Assembly: GCA_964507325.1 (NCBI GenBank)
Contig: CAZDQL010000002.1
Span: 1 to 64,000 of the forward strand
Origin: CAZDQL01 sp964507325
Lineage (GTDB): Bacteria; Planctomycetota; UBA1135; GCA-002686595
DNA: 64,000 nucleotides
Direction: 5' to 3'
Under the pieces are notes generated by a model that worked only from the letters and a program-made list of their open reading frames with translations, made no database searches and was not told the DNA's origin. Shown piece after piece: positions 53,342 through 62,404 of this stretch. The position numbers and the translations under genes were made by a program. Numbering within the stretch: the stretch's first letter is position 1; each line of letters starts with the position of its first letter.

Positions 53342-54220
53342 GTGATCCGCTACGAAGGTGCCGTCTTCCGCCCCCCCTCCGAGGCCGCCAGCCTGATCCT
53401 GCAGGCCACCCTGGGCTGCTCCTACAACCGCTGCACCTTCTGCGGCATGTACCCGGACAAGCCCTTCCGGGTGCGCCCCCTCGAGGAGCTGGCGCGGGAG
53501 ATCGCCTGGGCGCGGCGCGAGTTCCCCGGGGTGCGCAAGGTCTTCCTGGCGGACGGCGACGCGCTGATCGCCAAGGCTGCCTTCCTGGAGGGGGTACTGG
53601 AGCTCCTGGCCGAGGCCTTTCCCCTGCTGCGTCGCGTGAGCATCTACGCCTCGCCCCAGTCCCTGGCCGTGCGCAGCGTCGAGGAGATGACGCGTCTGCG
53701 GGAGCTGGGCCTGACCCTCTACTACCTGGGGATCGAGTCCGGCGACGACGAGGTCCTGCGCCGCACCGAGAAGGGGGTCGACGCCGCCGAGATGGTGCGC
53801 GTGGCCCGGAAGGCGAACGAGGCGGGGGTCAAGCTCTCTACGATGATCCTCTTGGGCCTGGGGGGGCGCGAACTCTCCGACGCCCACGCCCGCGGCTCGG
53901 CGGCGGTGGTGAACGCCATCCAGCCGCGCTTCGTCAGCACCCTGGTGGTGATGCCGGTGGAGGGGACCCCGCTCTGGGAGCAGGTGCAACGCGGCGAGTT
54001 CGAGGAGCTGGAGCCGCTCGAGGTGGCCCAGGAGCTGCGCACCTTCCTGGCGGGACTCGAGCTCCGGGGCACCATCTTCCGCTCGAACCACGCCAGCAAT
54101 TACCTGACCCTGAAGGGCACCCTGCCCAAGGACCGGGAGGCCCTGGTCGCCGTGCTCGATCAGGCCCTGGCCGACCCTTCCCGCGCGCCCTTCGTACCGG
54201 AGTGGCTGCGGGGGCTCTGA
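53342..54220 (+). CDS. Radical SAM protein
   Basis: This 292-residue enzyme has the 4Fe-4S motif Cys-x3-Cys-x2-Cys in LGCSYNRCTFCGMYPDKPF at about residues 27-45. The partial TIM barrel shows ADGDALIAK (glycine-rich SAM region), LTLYYLGIESGDDEVLRRTEKGV and GVKLSTMILLGLGGRE, as in Elp3-like and coproporphyrinogen-oxidase-like groups. The reaction cannot be named. It has a GTG start without Shine-Dalgarno sequence and is probably leaderless. It is divergent from the Fe-S assembly gene. Confidence 0.92.
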   Translation: MIRYEGAVFRPPSEAASLILQATLGCSYNRCTFCGMYPDKPFRVRPLEELAREIAWARREFPGVRKVFLADGDALIAKAAFLEGVLELLAEAFPLLRRVSIYASPQSLAVRSVEEMTRLRELGLTLYYLGIESGDDEVLRRTEKGVDAAEMVRVARKANEAGVKLSTMILLGLGGRELSDAHARGSAAVVNAIQPRFVSTLVVMPVEGTPLWEQVQRGEFEELEPLEVAQELRTFLAGLELRGTIFRSNHASNYLTLKGTLPKDREALVAVLDQALADPSRAPFVPEWLRGL

Positions 54221-54303
54221 GGGCGGCAGTCCTGGTTCGAGGCACGTCAGGCGAACCGGAGCGGGTGGCGGGCGTGGAGGCGTGAATCCACTCCGTTTCA
54301 CCC

Positions 54304-54309
54304 TACAAT
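54304..54309 (+). promoter_or_regulatory. Putative -10 element for the beta-helix gene
   Basis: TACAAT lies 23 nt before the ATG, with a GGAGG between, so this gene has a short leader with a ribosome-binding site. Confidence 0.4.
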
Positions 54310-54332
54310 CGGTGGCAAGGAGGGGGCCCCCC

Positions 54333-56261
54333 ATGAAGCTCCTCGTCGCTGCCCTATTGGCCTCGACGGCCCAGGCCCAGTCTATCTGGTACGTGGACGT
54401 CGATGGCGTCCCGCCCGGGAGCGGGAGCGTCGGCGATCCGTACACGAGCCTGCAGTACGCGATCGACGAGCCGACGACCCTGTCTGGAGACACTCTCTTC
54501 GTGCAGGCCGGCGTCTATCTCGAAGCGGTCGACTACGGAGGCAAGTCACTGGCCATCCGTTCGGTCGAGGGACCCGGTCAAACCGCCATCGACGTCCAGG
54601 GCGTGGGCAGCGTCGTGACCTGCGCGACGGGCGAAGGCGCCGGGACGTGGTTGGAGGGCTTCACCCTGCGCAATGGGATCGGCACGGACACGGGCACGAG
54701 CATCGTCGGCGGAGGCCTGTACCTCTCAGGGGCAGAGATCGAACTGACCGACTGTCGCATCGAGGATTGTCAAGCCGTGGACAGCGGGGGCGGCGTCTAC
54801 GCCGAGTCCGCGACGCTGCGCATGGCGGGTTGCACCGTGGTCGATTGCCCCGTCGGTGGCGGACTGCACGCCTCCAGCTCGACGGTGGAGCTCACCGGTT
54901 GCCAGATCTCCGACAACGAGCGCTTGGGGGAGATCTTCGGACCGGCATCCGGCGTGACCCTCTGGAGCTGCACCTCGTCGATGGACTTCTGTCAGGTGCA
55001 GTACAACGGGAACCGGCTGGGGGAGTTCGACAAGGGGGGCGGGATCCAGGTGATCGGCGGCACGATCGACCTGCAGTCCTGCTGGATCTCGGGGAACCGC
55101 AACGAGTACCGCGGCGGCGGGATCGCGCTGGGCTCTTGCACGGCCACGATCGAGGCTTGCCAGATCGTCGACAACGAGAGCGTCGACGCCTTCTGGGGTG
55201 GTGGGCTCTACGTGGACGAGGTGGGGCTCACCACGCTCACCGTCGACGACACGCTCATCGACGGCAACTACGGTGCCGATGGGGCCGGGGTGTATCTGGG
55301 AGCAGGGAGCGCGACCTTCACGGATTGCACCCTGGCCGACAACTACTCCGAGAGCCAGCCCTTCTACCCCGAGTCGGGGTTCGGCGGAGGGCTGTTCGTC
55401 GCGCCCGTCGCCAGCGCGGAGGTGACGCGCTGTCTCTTCGCGGAGAACCACGCCGAGGGCGACAACGACCTGATCTCCGGGCAGGGGGCAGCGGTACACG
55501 GGCCCGCCTCCCTCGTGCATTGCGTCCTGCACGCCAACACTCTCGGCGGCTCCACCCCCGAGGGGGGGGGAGCCTACGCAGCGACCCTGCGCAACTGCGT
55601 GGTCTGGGCCAATGATGCGGACGGGCTCGCGGGTGGGGCGGTGGCCACCTACTCGACGGTTCAGGGAGGATGGTCCGGAAATGGAAATCTGGCCGCGGAT
55701 CCCAAGTTCTGGTCCGAGTCGACGCGCGACTTCCGGCTCATGCCGGGTTCGCCGTGCATCGATGCCGGCGACCCGGCCGATCCTCTGGACTCCGATGGGA
55801 CGGTAGCGGACCAAGGACTCCACCCCTTCGAGCCGGACTACTGTCCCGGCTGCGATCCGGTGATCGGCCAGTCGTACTGCTTCAGCAATCCCAATTCGAC
55901 CGGGAGCGCGGTGGTGCTGACCGGCCGCGGGAGCGACGTCATCACCGACGATCTGGTCCTGCTTCAGGCCACGGACTTGCCAGCGGAAGAAACGGCGTTC
56001 CTCTACTTGTCCGACCACCGCAACTTCGTCCCGATCAGCCCCTTCGACCAGGGCCCCTTCTGTCTCGGCTTGCCGTACGTCGTGGAGGTCGTCGGGACCG
56101 GATCCACCGGAGTGATCTATCTGCACGTCGAGCTCGGCACCCTACCGAGCGGAGTGGTCGTGTCCCCCGGCGAGATCTGGTCCTTCCAGCTCCGCTACAG
56201 CGACGTGAACCCCATGGTCACAACCAATACGAGCTCGGCCCTGGCGATCACCTTCCAGTAG
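54333..56261 (+). CDS. Secreted right-handed beta-helix protein
   Basis: The product has 642 residues. GGAGG lies about 10 nt before the ATG at 54333, and MKLLVAALLASTAQAQS is a signal peptide. From about residue 20 to 490 runs a parallel beta-helix (pectate-lyase-like) with polymorphic-outer-membrane-like repeats: GGGLYLSGAEIELTDCRIEDC, then GGGIQVIGGTIDLQSCWISGN, and GGGIALGSCTATIEACQIVDN. The C-terminal ~120 residues (YCFSNPNSTGSAVVLTGRG, SDVITDDLVL, IWSFQLRYSD) match the NSTG/GSD module that ends many planctomycete surface proteins. No lyase residues could be confirmed, so an adhesive or structural role is as likely. Confidence 0.85.
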   Translation: MKLLVAALLASTAQAQSIWYVDVDGVPPGSGSVGDPYTSLQYAIDEPTTLSGDTLFVQAGVYLEAVDYGGKSLAIRSVEGPGQTAIDVQGVGSVVTCATGEGAGTWLEGFTLRNGIGTDTGTSIVGGGLYLSGAEIELTDCRIEDCQAVDSGGGVYAESATLRMAGCTVVDCPVGGGLHASSSTVELTGCQISDNERLGEIFGPASGVTLWSCTSSMDFCQVQYNGNRLGEFDKGGGIQVIGGTIDLQSCWISGNRNEYRGGGIALGSCTATIEACQIVDNESVDAFWGGGLYVDEVGLTTLTVDDTLIDGNYGADGAGVYLGAGSATFTDCTLADNYSESQPFYPESGFGGGLFVAPVASAEVTRCLFAENHAEGDNDLISGQGAAVHGPASLVHCVLHANTLGGSTPEGGGAYAATLRNCVVWANDADGLAGGAVATYSTVQGGWSGNGNLAADPKFWSESTRDFRLMPGSPCIDAGDPADPLDSDGTVADQGLHPFEPDYCPGCDPVIGQSYCFSNPNSTGSAVVLTGRGSDVITDDLVLLQATDLPAEETAFLYLSDHRNFVPISPFDQGPFCLGLPYVVEVVGTGSTGVIYLHVELGTLPSGVVVSPGEIWSFQLRYSDVNPMVTTNTSSALAITFQ

Positions 56262-56317
56262 GCTGTCGACTCGCGGTCGACCAGTATTCCAGCGTGCAGG
56301 TAGATCACACCACTAGG

Positions 56318-56323
56318 TAGAGT
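56318..56323 (+). promoter_or_regulatory. Putative -10 element for the Na/Pi cotransporter gene
   Basis: TAGAGT ends 9 nt before the ATG at 56333; transcription would start after the alternative GTG at 56324, so the ATG is favoured. Confidence 0.4.
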
Positions 56324-56332
56324 GTGCGCGCC

Positions 56333-58117
56333 ATGCTGCGGCGCACCCTCCTGCCCACGATCCTGGGGATCCTCGCCTACGGCTTCTGGATCAGCCCCGA
56401 TTTCAAAGAGGTCGCCGCCGGGGTGGCGATCTTCCTCTTCGGGATGCTGGCCCTGGAGGAGGGCTTCCGCACCTTCTCGGGCGGCCTGCTGCAGCGCGTG
56501 CTGCACCGCAGCACCGAGGGCCTGGGCCGCAGCCTCTGCTTCGGGATGGTCACGACCACCCTGATGCAGTCGAGCTCGCTGGTGTCGGTCCTGGCGATCT
56601 CCTTCCTGAGTGCCGGCATGATCGGGCTGCACGCCGGACTGGGAATCGTCTTCGGCGCCAACCTCGGCACCACGACCGGAGCCTGGCTGGTGGCGGGCTT
56701 CGGGTTGAAGGTCAAGATCTCGGCCTGGGCCATGCCGATGCTGGCCTTCGGCGTCGTCCTGATCTTCCAGAAGGGCAAGTCCCAGGTGAGTCGGACGCTG
56801 GGAGGAGTGGGCTGGGTCCTGGCGGGGATCGGCTTCCTCTTCCTAGGCATCCACTACATGAAGGAGGGGTTCGAGGCCTTCAGGGAGACGATCGACCTGT
56901 CGGCGTACGCCGTGTCGGGCTTCCGGGGTCTCCTGCTCTACACCCTGATCGGCGCCGCGGCGACGGTCGTGATGCAGTCCAGCCACGCCACCCTGGTGCT
57001 GATCATCACCGCCCTGGCGAGTCGGCAGATCACCTACGAGAACGGGTTGGCCCTGGCGATCGGGGCCAACATCGGCACCACGGTGACCGCCATCCTGGGG
57101 GCCCTGGGGGCGACGGTGGAGGGCAAGCGCCTGGCCGGGGGCCACCTCGTCTTCAACGTGGTGACCGGCTGCATCGCGATCGCCTTCATCGACCACTTCG
57201 TGGCGCTCGTGGAGTTGGCCAGCGACGGTCTGGGGATCGGCGCGGGGGACTACGCCCTGAAGCTGGCGGTCTTCCACACCCTCTTCAACGCCGCCGGCGT
57301 CCTGCTGATGGCGCCCCTCATGCGGCCGATGGTGCGCGTGCTCGAGCGCCTGATCCCCTCCCAGGAGGCCGAGCCCGCCCGCCCGGCGTATCTGAACGAC
57401 GCCGCCCTGGAGTTCGGCGGCACGGCGGTCGACGCCGTCAGACGCGAGGTCGCTCGGCTCTACAACAAGGCCTTCGTCATCCTCGCCCACGGCATCGACC
57501 TGCACCGCAGGGAGATCCTCTCCGCACGCCCCTTCCCCGAGATCGTCGAGAACCGCAGGAAGCCCTTGGAGATCGACGTCGACGAGGACTACGAGCAGAC
57601 CGTCAAGGTGCTCCACGGGGCGATCGTCGAGTTCATCAGCAAGGCCCTCGCTCGCTTGCCGGCGGGGGAGGAGGACGCGCTGCTCGCCCTGCGACATTGC
57701 GCGCGCAGGATCGCGGAGGCGGTCAAGGGCGTCAAACACCTGCGCAAGAACCTGGTCGTCTCGATCAACTCCGACAACCCGTACATTCGCGATGCGTACA
57801 ACCGCCTGCGCATCGCTCTGGGAGGTGTCATGCGCAAGCTGGTCCGGCTGCGCGACCAGGTGAACGTCGGCGCGGATCCGCACGAGACGGTCCTACCCGC
57901 GCTGGAGGCGCTGCGGCGAAGCGTCGAGGAGACGGACGTCGTGGCCAACGGCTCCCTGGACCACTTGATCCGCGAAGCGCTGATCACCACCCCCATGGCG
58001 ACCTCGCTGATCAACGACAGCAGCTACACGCTCCACACGGCGCGCAACCTGATCGAGATGGCGGAGCTGTACTACTCGGCCGTCTACCCCCTCGAGCGCG
58101 TCGAGGAGCTGGGCTAG
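56333..58117 (+). CDS. Na/Pi cotransporter family protein with PhoU-like domain
   Basis: The product has 594 residues. The N-terminal ~330 are membrane helices of the NptA/YjbB type with the inverted repeat typical of the family: TTLMQSSSLVSVLAISFLSAGM with GANLGTTTGAWL, and then VVMQSSHATLVLIITALASRQI with GANIGTTVTAILGAL. The QSS motifs are the substrate signature. The remaining ~230 residues are helical and PhoU-like. It moves phosphate with sodium. The next gene on the other strand ends 10 bp beyond the stop. No phosphate regulon gene is near. Confidence 0.92.
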   Translation: MLRRTLLPTILGILAYGFWISPDFKEVAAGVAIFLFGMLALEEGFRTFSGGLLQRVLHRSTEGLGRSLCFGMVTTTLMQSSSLVSVLAISFLSAGMIGLHAGLGIVFGANLGTTTGAWLVAGFGLKVKISAWAMPMLAFGVVLIFQKGKSQVSRTLGGVGWVLAGIGFLFLGIHYMKEGFEAFRETIDLSAYAVSGFRGLLLYTLIGAAATVVMQSSHATLVLIITALASRQITYENGLALAIGANIGTTVTAILGALGATVEGKRLAGGHLVFNVVTGCIAIAFIDHFVALVELASDGLGIGAGDYALKLAVFHTLFNAAGVLLMAPLMRPMVRVLERLIPSQEAEPARPAYLNDAALEFGGTAVDAVRREVARLYNKAFVILAHGIDLHRREILSARPFPEIVENRRKPLEIDVDEDYEQTVKVLHGAIVEFISKALARLPAGEEDALLALRHCARRIAEAVKGVKHLRKNLVVSINSDNPYIRDAYNRLRIALGGVMRKLVRLRDQVNVGADPHETVLPALEALRRSVEETDVVANGSLDHLIREALITTPMATSLINDSSYTLHTARNLIEMAELYYSAVYPLERVEELG

Positions 58118-58127
58118 CCAGCTCGTT

Positions 58128-60944
58128 TCAGCCCGCCGGCTCGGGCAGGATGTCGACGACCTCCTCGCTCTGCTCGATGCGCGCGCGGTCTGCTTCGAGC
58201 AGGAACCCGTCGGCCTCGATGCGCAGGCCGTGGTGCACGCCATCTTCGAAACGCTCGGAGTGCACGACGCAGTCAGAGCCGTCAGCCGCGGGCTCGCCGT
58301 CGATCCACTCCAGGTAGTCGTGACGGAAGATGATCGGGACGCCGTCGGCCACGAACTTCAGCCCCTCCTTCTCGAAGGTCTCCATGCCCCCGGCCCAAAT
58401 GCTCGCCCCGCCCGGGACGTCCTCGGCCAAGAGGGACGGCGGCACGTCGTAGACCGGCCCCTTCGGCTTCCACATGAAGCGCCCCCTGATGCGGTCGTGG
58501 TGGATTCGATAGCGCCTGCCGGGGGCCTCGATGTAGCCGCGGATCAGGTCGAGGCGCTCGTTCACGAGTCGCTCCTGCTCATCGAGGAGGGTGAGGAAAT
58601 CGAAGCGCTCCTCCGCCAGGGCGAAGAGCTCGAGCTCTCGCTCCTCGGTCAACGGGAAGGTGCGCTCCAACAGCGCGAATTGGGTCATCCCCTTCTCGCT
58701 CATCTCCTCCTTCCAGCCGGGACGCAGGCGATCGAGGGCCAGCCCCTGCGCCATCCCCAGGTTGTACATGGCGTGGAAGAAGGTGATCACCTGGCCGGGA
58801 GGTGGCGTGATGCGCATGAGGCGCTCGGCGTACATCTTCTCGGCCTCTTCGAAGGCTCGGTAGTGCGGATCGGGGGTCTCGGCGACCGGGCGCACGACTT
58901 CGCCGGAGGTCAGGAGTTTCAGCATGCGCGCCTCGACGTAGGTCGCCGTACCCTCGCTGTACTCCGCCTCCCCTTCGGCGCGTACCACCTCCTCGGGGAG
59001 GTCGCGACGGCGCTCGTGCCGCACGGCCACGAACATGCGCGCCAGTTCCTGCGCCTGGGCCTCGTCGGGCTCGCTCGCGAGTGCCGCGAGGATGCGACTC
59101 TCGAGGCCGAGCAGCGCCGAGTAGATCGGATCGTCGGTGGGCGTTTCACCCCGGGGTCCGTCCGCTCGGTCGCGGTACTCCTGCTGGTAGACGTGGAACG
59201 CCTCGTGCAGCATCAGCCCGAGGTAGCTCTCCGTGGAGCCCCCTTCCGCGGGCATGGTGCAGACGTAGACGGTCTCCTCGCCGCCCAGCGTGATCGCCCA
59301 GCCTCCTCCGCGCGGGCCGAAGCGCGTCACGCCGTCGCGCAGCATCACCACCGACTCCCCGACCGTCACGCCGCCGAGCGGCGCGAAGTGGTCGGGGGGC
59401 GTGGGGTGGGCGATCAGGAGCTCGCGCTCGTCGTCGATGTTGAGTGCGATCGGGACCCTGCGGGTGTCGAAGCCGGGCCACAGTCGATCCCCGAGGGTGT
59501 CTGTGAGGTTGTACAGCTCGAGGATTCGCGCCAGATCGAGATCGACGACCCCGGGGGGGAGCGGTTCGTCGACCGCGTCGCCCTCGTCCTCAGCACCTCC
59601 GGGCTCTTCCCGTCGGAAGACGATCTCCCCCTTCTGGATGACCAGGAAGGTCGACCGGATGTGCTCGATCGCCTCGAGCGGATTGCCGGAGACCACCAGG
59701 ACATTCGCCTCCTTGCCGGGAGAGATCGATCCGATGCGCTCGGCGGCCCCCAGCCAGCGCGCGGGGTAGAGGGTGGCTCCGCGCAGGATCTCGACCTCGC
59801 TCACCCCGCACTCCGCCATCAGCTCCATCTCGTCGAGGATGCCCTCCGGCGCGGGGCCGTCGTGCCCGACCAGGAGCTTCACGTCGCGCTGGGCGAGCTC
59901 GGCGACGAGGAAGCGGCTCACCTCGTTCATGGAGGCGATCGCTCTCTGCTGGGTCTCCCGCATCGCCTCGGGGACCTCCTCGGGCGGCTCCTCTTCCAGC
60001 ATCGAATCGAAGACCCGCAGAGTGGGGCACACGTAGGCTCCCTTCTCCCGGATCGAGCCGCAGAGTCGATCGAGCTTCTCCAGGGAGATCGAATCGACTC
60101 CATGCCCGAGGACCTTCATCGTGAAGGGCATGTCACCCATCCCGGTCACGCCGCGTGCCAGGATCTCAGCGTGCTCCTCTTGGAGCTCGTCCTTGAGGAT
60201 CACCGGCCACGGCGCCTTGGCGTGCTCGAAGCTCGTCACTCCCAGCTCGAGCGCGCGATCGATCGGCATGGCGTGAAACAGAGGGCTACCTGGATCGTGA
60301 ACGATCCGCAGTGACAGCTCGGAGGCCTTCTTCACGAGGTGCTCGTAGACCGCCGGATCCTGGTTGTTGAAGGTCTTGAGCAGACGGGCACCCTTGGCGG
60401 CGAGCTCCGGCAGCAATCGATCGACGTCGTCGGTCGTATCGATCGCCACCGTGAACCCCGGCATCTCCTCGTTGTGCATCGCCCAGTGGAGGGGGCTCTT
60501 CTCGAGCATCGGCCCGCAGTAGATGATCTCCGGCCCGATCTGCTCCCCCGTCGAGATGCGCCGGCTCATCGACTGCAGGAGCTCCACCGGGCCGCCCACG
60601 TCGCGGACGTGCGTCACGCCGTGGGTGGAGAAGGCGCGTAGCTGCCGAGCGACGTGCTCATCCCCTTGCTTGGTGAGCATGGCGAGGTGCGCGTGGCACT
60701 CGCACAGCCCCGGCACCGCGAACTTCCCGCTGCAGTCGATGCGCAGCGCGCCCTCTGCGTCGCTCCCCAGCGCCTCGATGCGCCCGCCCTCGATCGCCAG
60801 GTCCAGCGGCCCCCTCATCTCGCCGCTCTCCACGTCGAATACGTGCAGGTTCTCGAGCAGGATCGAGTCCTGGGCGCGGGTCTCCGGGGTCACGAGCGCG
60901 CCGGCGAGGACCACCGACGAGATCGGCAGCAGTGAACGAATCAT
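58128..60944 (-). CDS. Secreted amidohydrolase fused to a gluzincin-like domain
   Basis: This 938-residue protein has two parts. AAGGAG lies 5 nt before the ATG at 60944, and the N-terminus (MIRSLLPISSVVLAGALVTPETRAQ) is a signal peptide; a second ATG one codon upstream is possible. Residues about 25-450 are a metal-dependent amidohydrolase like imidazolonepropionase, with LCECHAHLAML (His-x-His), RIVHDPG, VTSFEHAKAP and LLVGHDGPAPEG. The C-terminal ~480 residues contain YLGLMLHEAFHVYQQEY, a His-Glu-x-x-His zinc motif, and AEYSEGTATYVEARM with the matching distal Glu. This suggests a second zinc hydrolase of the gluzincin type. A two-enzyme chain is unusual. Substrates are unknown. Confidence 0.86.
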   Translation of the reverse strand: MIRSLLPISSVVLAGALVTPETRAQDSILLENLHVFDVESGEMRGPLDLAIEGGRIEALGSDAEGALRIDCSGKFAVPGLCECHAHLAMLTKQGDEHVARQLRAFSTHGVTHVRDVGGPVELLQSMSRRISTGEQIGPEIIYCGPMLEKSPLHWAMHNEEMPGFTVAIDTTDDVDRLLPELAAKGARLLKTFNNQDPAVYEHLVKKASELSLRIVHDPGSPLFHAMPIDRALELGVTSFEHAKAPWPVILKDELQEEHAEILARGVTGMGDMPFTMKVLGHGVDSISLEKLDRLCGSIREKGAYVCPTLRVFDSMLEEEPPEEVPEAMRETQQRAIASMNEVSRFLVAELAQRDVKLLVGHDGPAPEGILDEMELMAECGVSEVEILRGATLYPARWLGAAERIGSISPGKEANVLVVSGNPLEAIEHIRSTFLVIQKGEIVFRREEPGGAEDEGDAVDEPLPPGVVDLDLARILELYNLTDTLGDRLWPGFDTRRVPIALNIDDERELLIAHPTPPDHFAPLGGVTVGESVVMLRDGVTRFGPRGGGWAITLGGEETVYVCTMPAEGGSTESYLGLMLHEAFHVYQQEYRDRADGPRGETPTDDPIYSALLGLESRILAALASEPDEAQAQELARMFVAVRHERRRDLPEEVVRAEGEAEYSEGTATYVEARMLKLLTSGEVVRPVAETPDPHYRAFEEAEKMYAERLMRITPPPGQVITFFHAMYNLGMAQGLALDRLRPGWKEEMSEKGMTQFALLERTFPLTEERELELFALAEERFDFLTLLDEQERLVNERLDLIRGYIEAPGRRYRIHHDRIRGRFMWKPKGPVYDVPPSLLAEDVPGGASIWAGGMETFEKEGLKFVADGVPIIFRHDYLEWIDGEPAADGSDCVVHSERFEDGVHHGLRIEADGFLLEADRARIEQSEEVVDILPEPAG

Positions 60945-60979
60945 CATCTCTCCTTGGTCTCCACCCGAATCGACACACC

Positions 60980-62281
60980 TTAGCCGAGGACGGTCCCCGT
61001 GGACGCGTGGGCTCCCCGCAGTCGCGAGAAGAAGGAGACGTCCACCTCGAAGCCCGTCCGCGGCAGGCCCACGCGCAGCGGGTCGCGGTCGTGGTCCAGT
61101 CCCCCTTCGCAGGCGTCGATCAGCTCCGCCAGCAGCGCCCCGATCACGGGCGCGGTCTTGAAGGAGGAACCGCTGGTCCCCATGGCGACGTAGTAGCCGG
61201 CGCGATCGGTCCGATCGACGATCGGGTTCCAGTCGAGCAGGGTCACGTCGTAGAGGGAGGCCAGGCCGCGCCGTGCGCCGAGCCGCAGCTCCGGAACGCG
61301 CTTCATGGCGCGCAGCATCTGGCGCTCGTGGGTCTCTGCGCTCAGGACGCCGTCGCAGTCGTCGGGATGCGCGACCCACGACGGCGGGTCGCAGGGGGGA
61401 TCGAGGGAACCCACCAGGAGGTCCCGCCCACCGGACTCGGGACGCAGGTACACCCCGGAATCCACGTCCGCGATGATCGGTAGAGCGTCCGACTCCCCCG
61501 CGGCGTCCAGCGGATTGGCGACCACGCTCACCTCGCGCACCAACGGTCGCGTCTCGAGCGGCAGGCGGACCGAGGCCAGCTCGTTGATGATCGCCGAGTG
61601 GGGTCCCGCGGCGTTGACCACCACGTCGGCGGAGAGCTCGCTGTCGTCCTCGAGCTCGAGCCGGAAGCGGCGCGGCCCCTCCCCGTCGTGGATCGCGCGC
61701 ACCCCCCGACCCAGGATGAAGCGCACCCCCTCGCGCTCCCCCGCCGCGCGCAGGTCCTTGGTGGATCCCAGGGGCGAGACCACGTAGCCGGAGTCCGGCT
61801 CGAAGAGGGCGCCCGCGATCGGGGACCCCGAGTCGTCGAAGAAGTCGGGATCCTCGGGGCGGCGCACCGGCTGGTGGGAGCGCGTGTCGAGGAAGGGGAA
61901 GCGCCGCGCCACCTCCTCCCGGGAGAGCACCTCCACCGGCACACCCAGCTCACGGGTGTGGGCCACGATGCGCTCGATCTCGGCGTCGATCGCAGGCGGG
62001 ATGAAGAGCATCCCCGGGCGCAGGAAGCGCGCCAGATCGGAGCGCCCCTGGAAGTCCAGGTACGCCGGCCACTCGGCCCAGACCTCCGCGCTCTCCTGGG
62101 CCATGGCGGCCATGGCGATCGTCGAGTAGAAGCGCCGCACGATCCCGCACGACGCCGCCGTCGTGCCGTGACCGACGTCGCCTTCGCGGTCGACGACCGT
62201 CGGGCGCGCGCCGCGCTTGGCGAGCTCGTAGGCCGCTGCACAGCCGATCACTCCGGCACCGATGATGGCGATCTCGGTCAT
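60980..62281 (-). CDS. FAD-dependent oxidoreductase of the DAO family
   Basis: The product has 433 residues. The FAD dinucleotide fold opens the protein: IAIIGAGVIGCAAAYELAKRGA then a conserved Glu/Asp in VVDREGD. GTTAASCGIVRRFYS and DVVVNAAGPHSAIINELA are DAO-family motifs, as is the C-terminal YYVAMGTSGSSFKTAPVIGALLAELI. These fit sarcosine-oxidase or D-amino-acid-oxidase-like enzymes. Substrate is not visible. It is divergent from the Rid-family gene, with a TACAAT hexamer 28 nt upstream. Oxidation of amines gives reactive imines that Rid proteins hydrolyse, so the pair may be functional. This is inference. Confidence 0.9.
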   Translation of the reverse strand: MTEIAIIGAGVIGCAAAYELAKRGARPTVVDREGDVGHGTTAASCGIVRRFYSTIAMAAMAQESAEVWAEWPAYLDFQGRSDLARFLRPGMLFIPPAIDAEIERIVAHTRELGVPVEVLSREEVARRFPFLDTRSHQPVRRPEDPDFFDDSGSPIAGALFEPDSGYVVSPLGSTKDLRAAGEREGVRFILGRGVRAIHDGEGPRRFRLELEDDSELSADVVVNAAGPHSAIINELASVRLPLETRPLVREVSVVANPLDAAGESDALPIIADVDSGVYLRPESGGRDLLVGSLDPPCDPPSWVAHPDDCDGVLSAETHERQMLRAMKRVPELRLGARRGLASLYDVTLLDWNPIVDRTDRAGYYVAMGTSGSSFKTAPVIGALLAELIDACEGGLDHDRDPLRVGLPRTGFEVDVSFFSRLRGAHASTGTVLG

Positions 62282-62309
62282 GGTCGAATCCCCCGTCGTC
62301 CTCCCCTCG

Positions 62310-62315
62310 ATTGTA
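62310..62315 (-). promoter_or_regulatory. Putative -10 element for the FAD oxidoreductase gene
   Basis: TACAAT on the minus strand lies 28 nt before the ATG at 62281, in the gap with the divergent Rid-family gene. Confidence 0.35.
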
Positions 62316-62389
62316 GGGAGCGCAGGACTACGAACTCGGACCAGGGCCGATCCCGCCGCTTGTCTCGGTTCCAGATCCGGAAAGGGCCG

Positions 62390-62395
62390 TATCCT
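62390..62395 (+). promoter_or_regulatory. Putative -10 element for the Rid-family gene
   Basis: TATCCT ends 9 nt before the ATG at 62405, implying almost no leader. Confidence 0.35.
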
Positions 62396-62404
62396 GGGCT
62401 CGCC

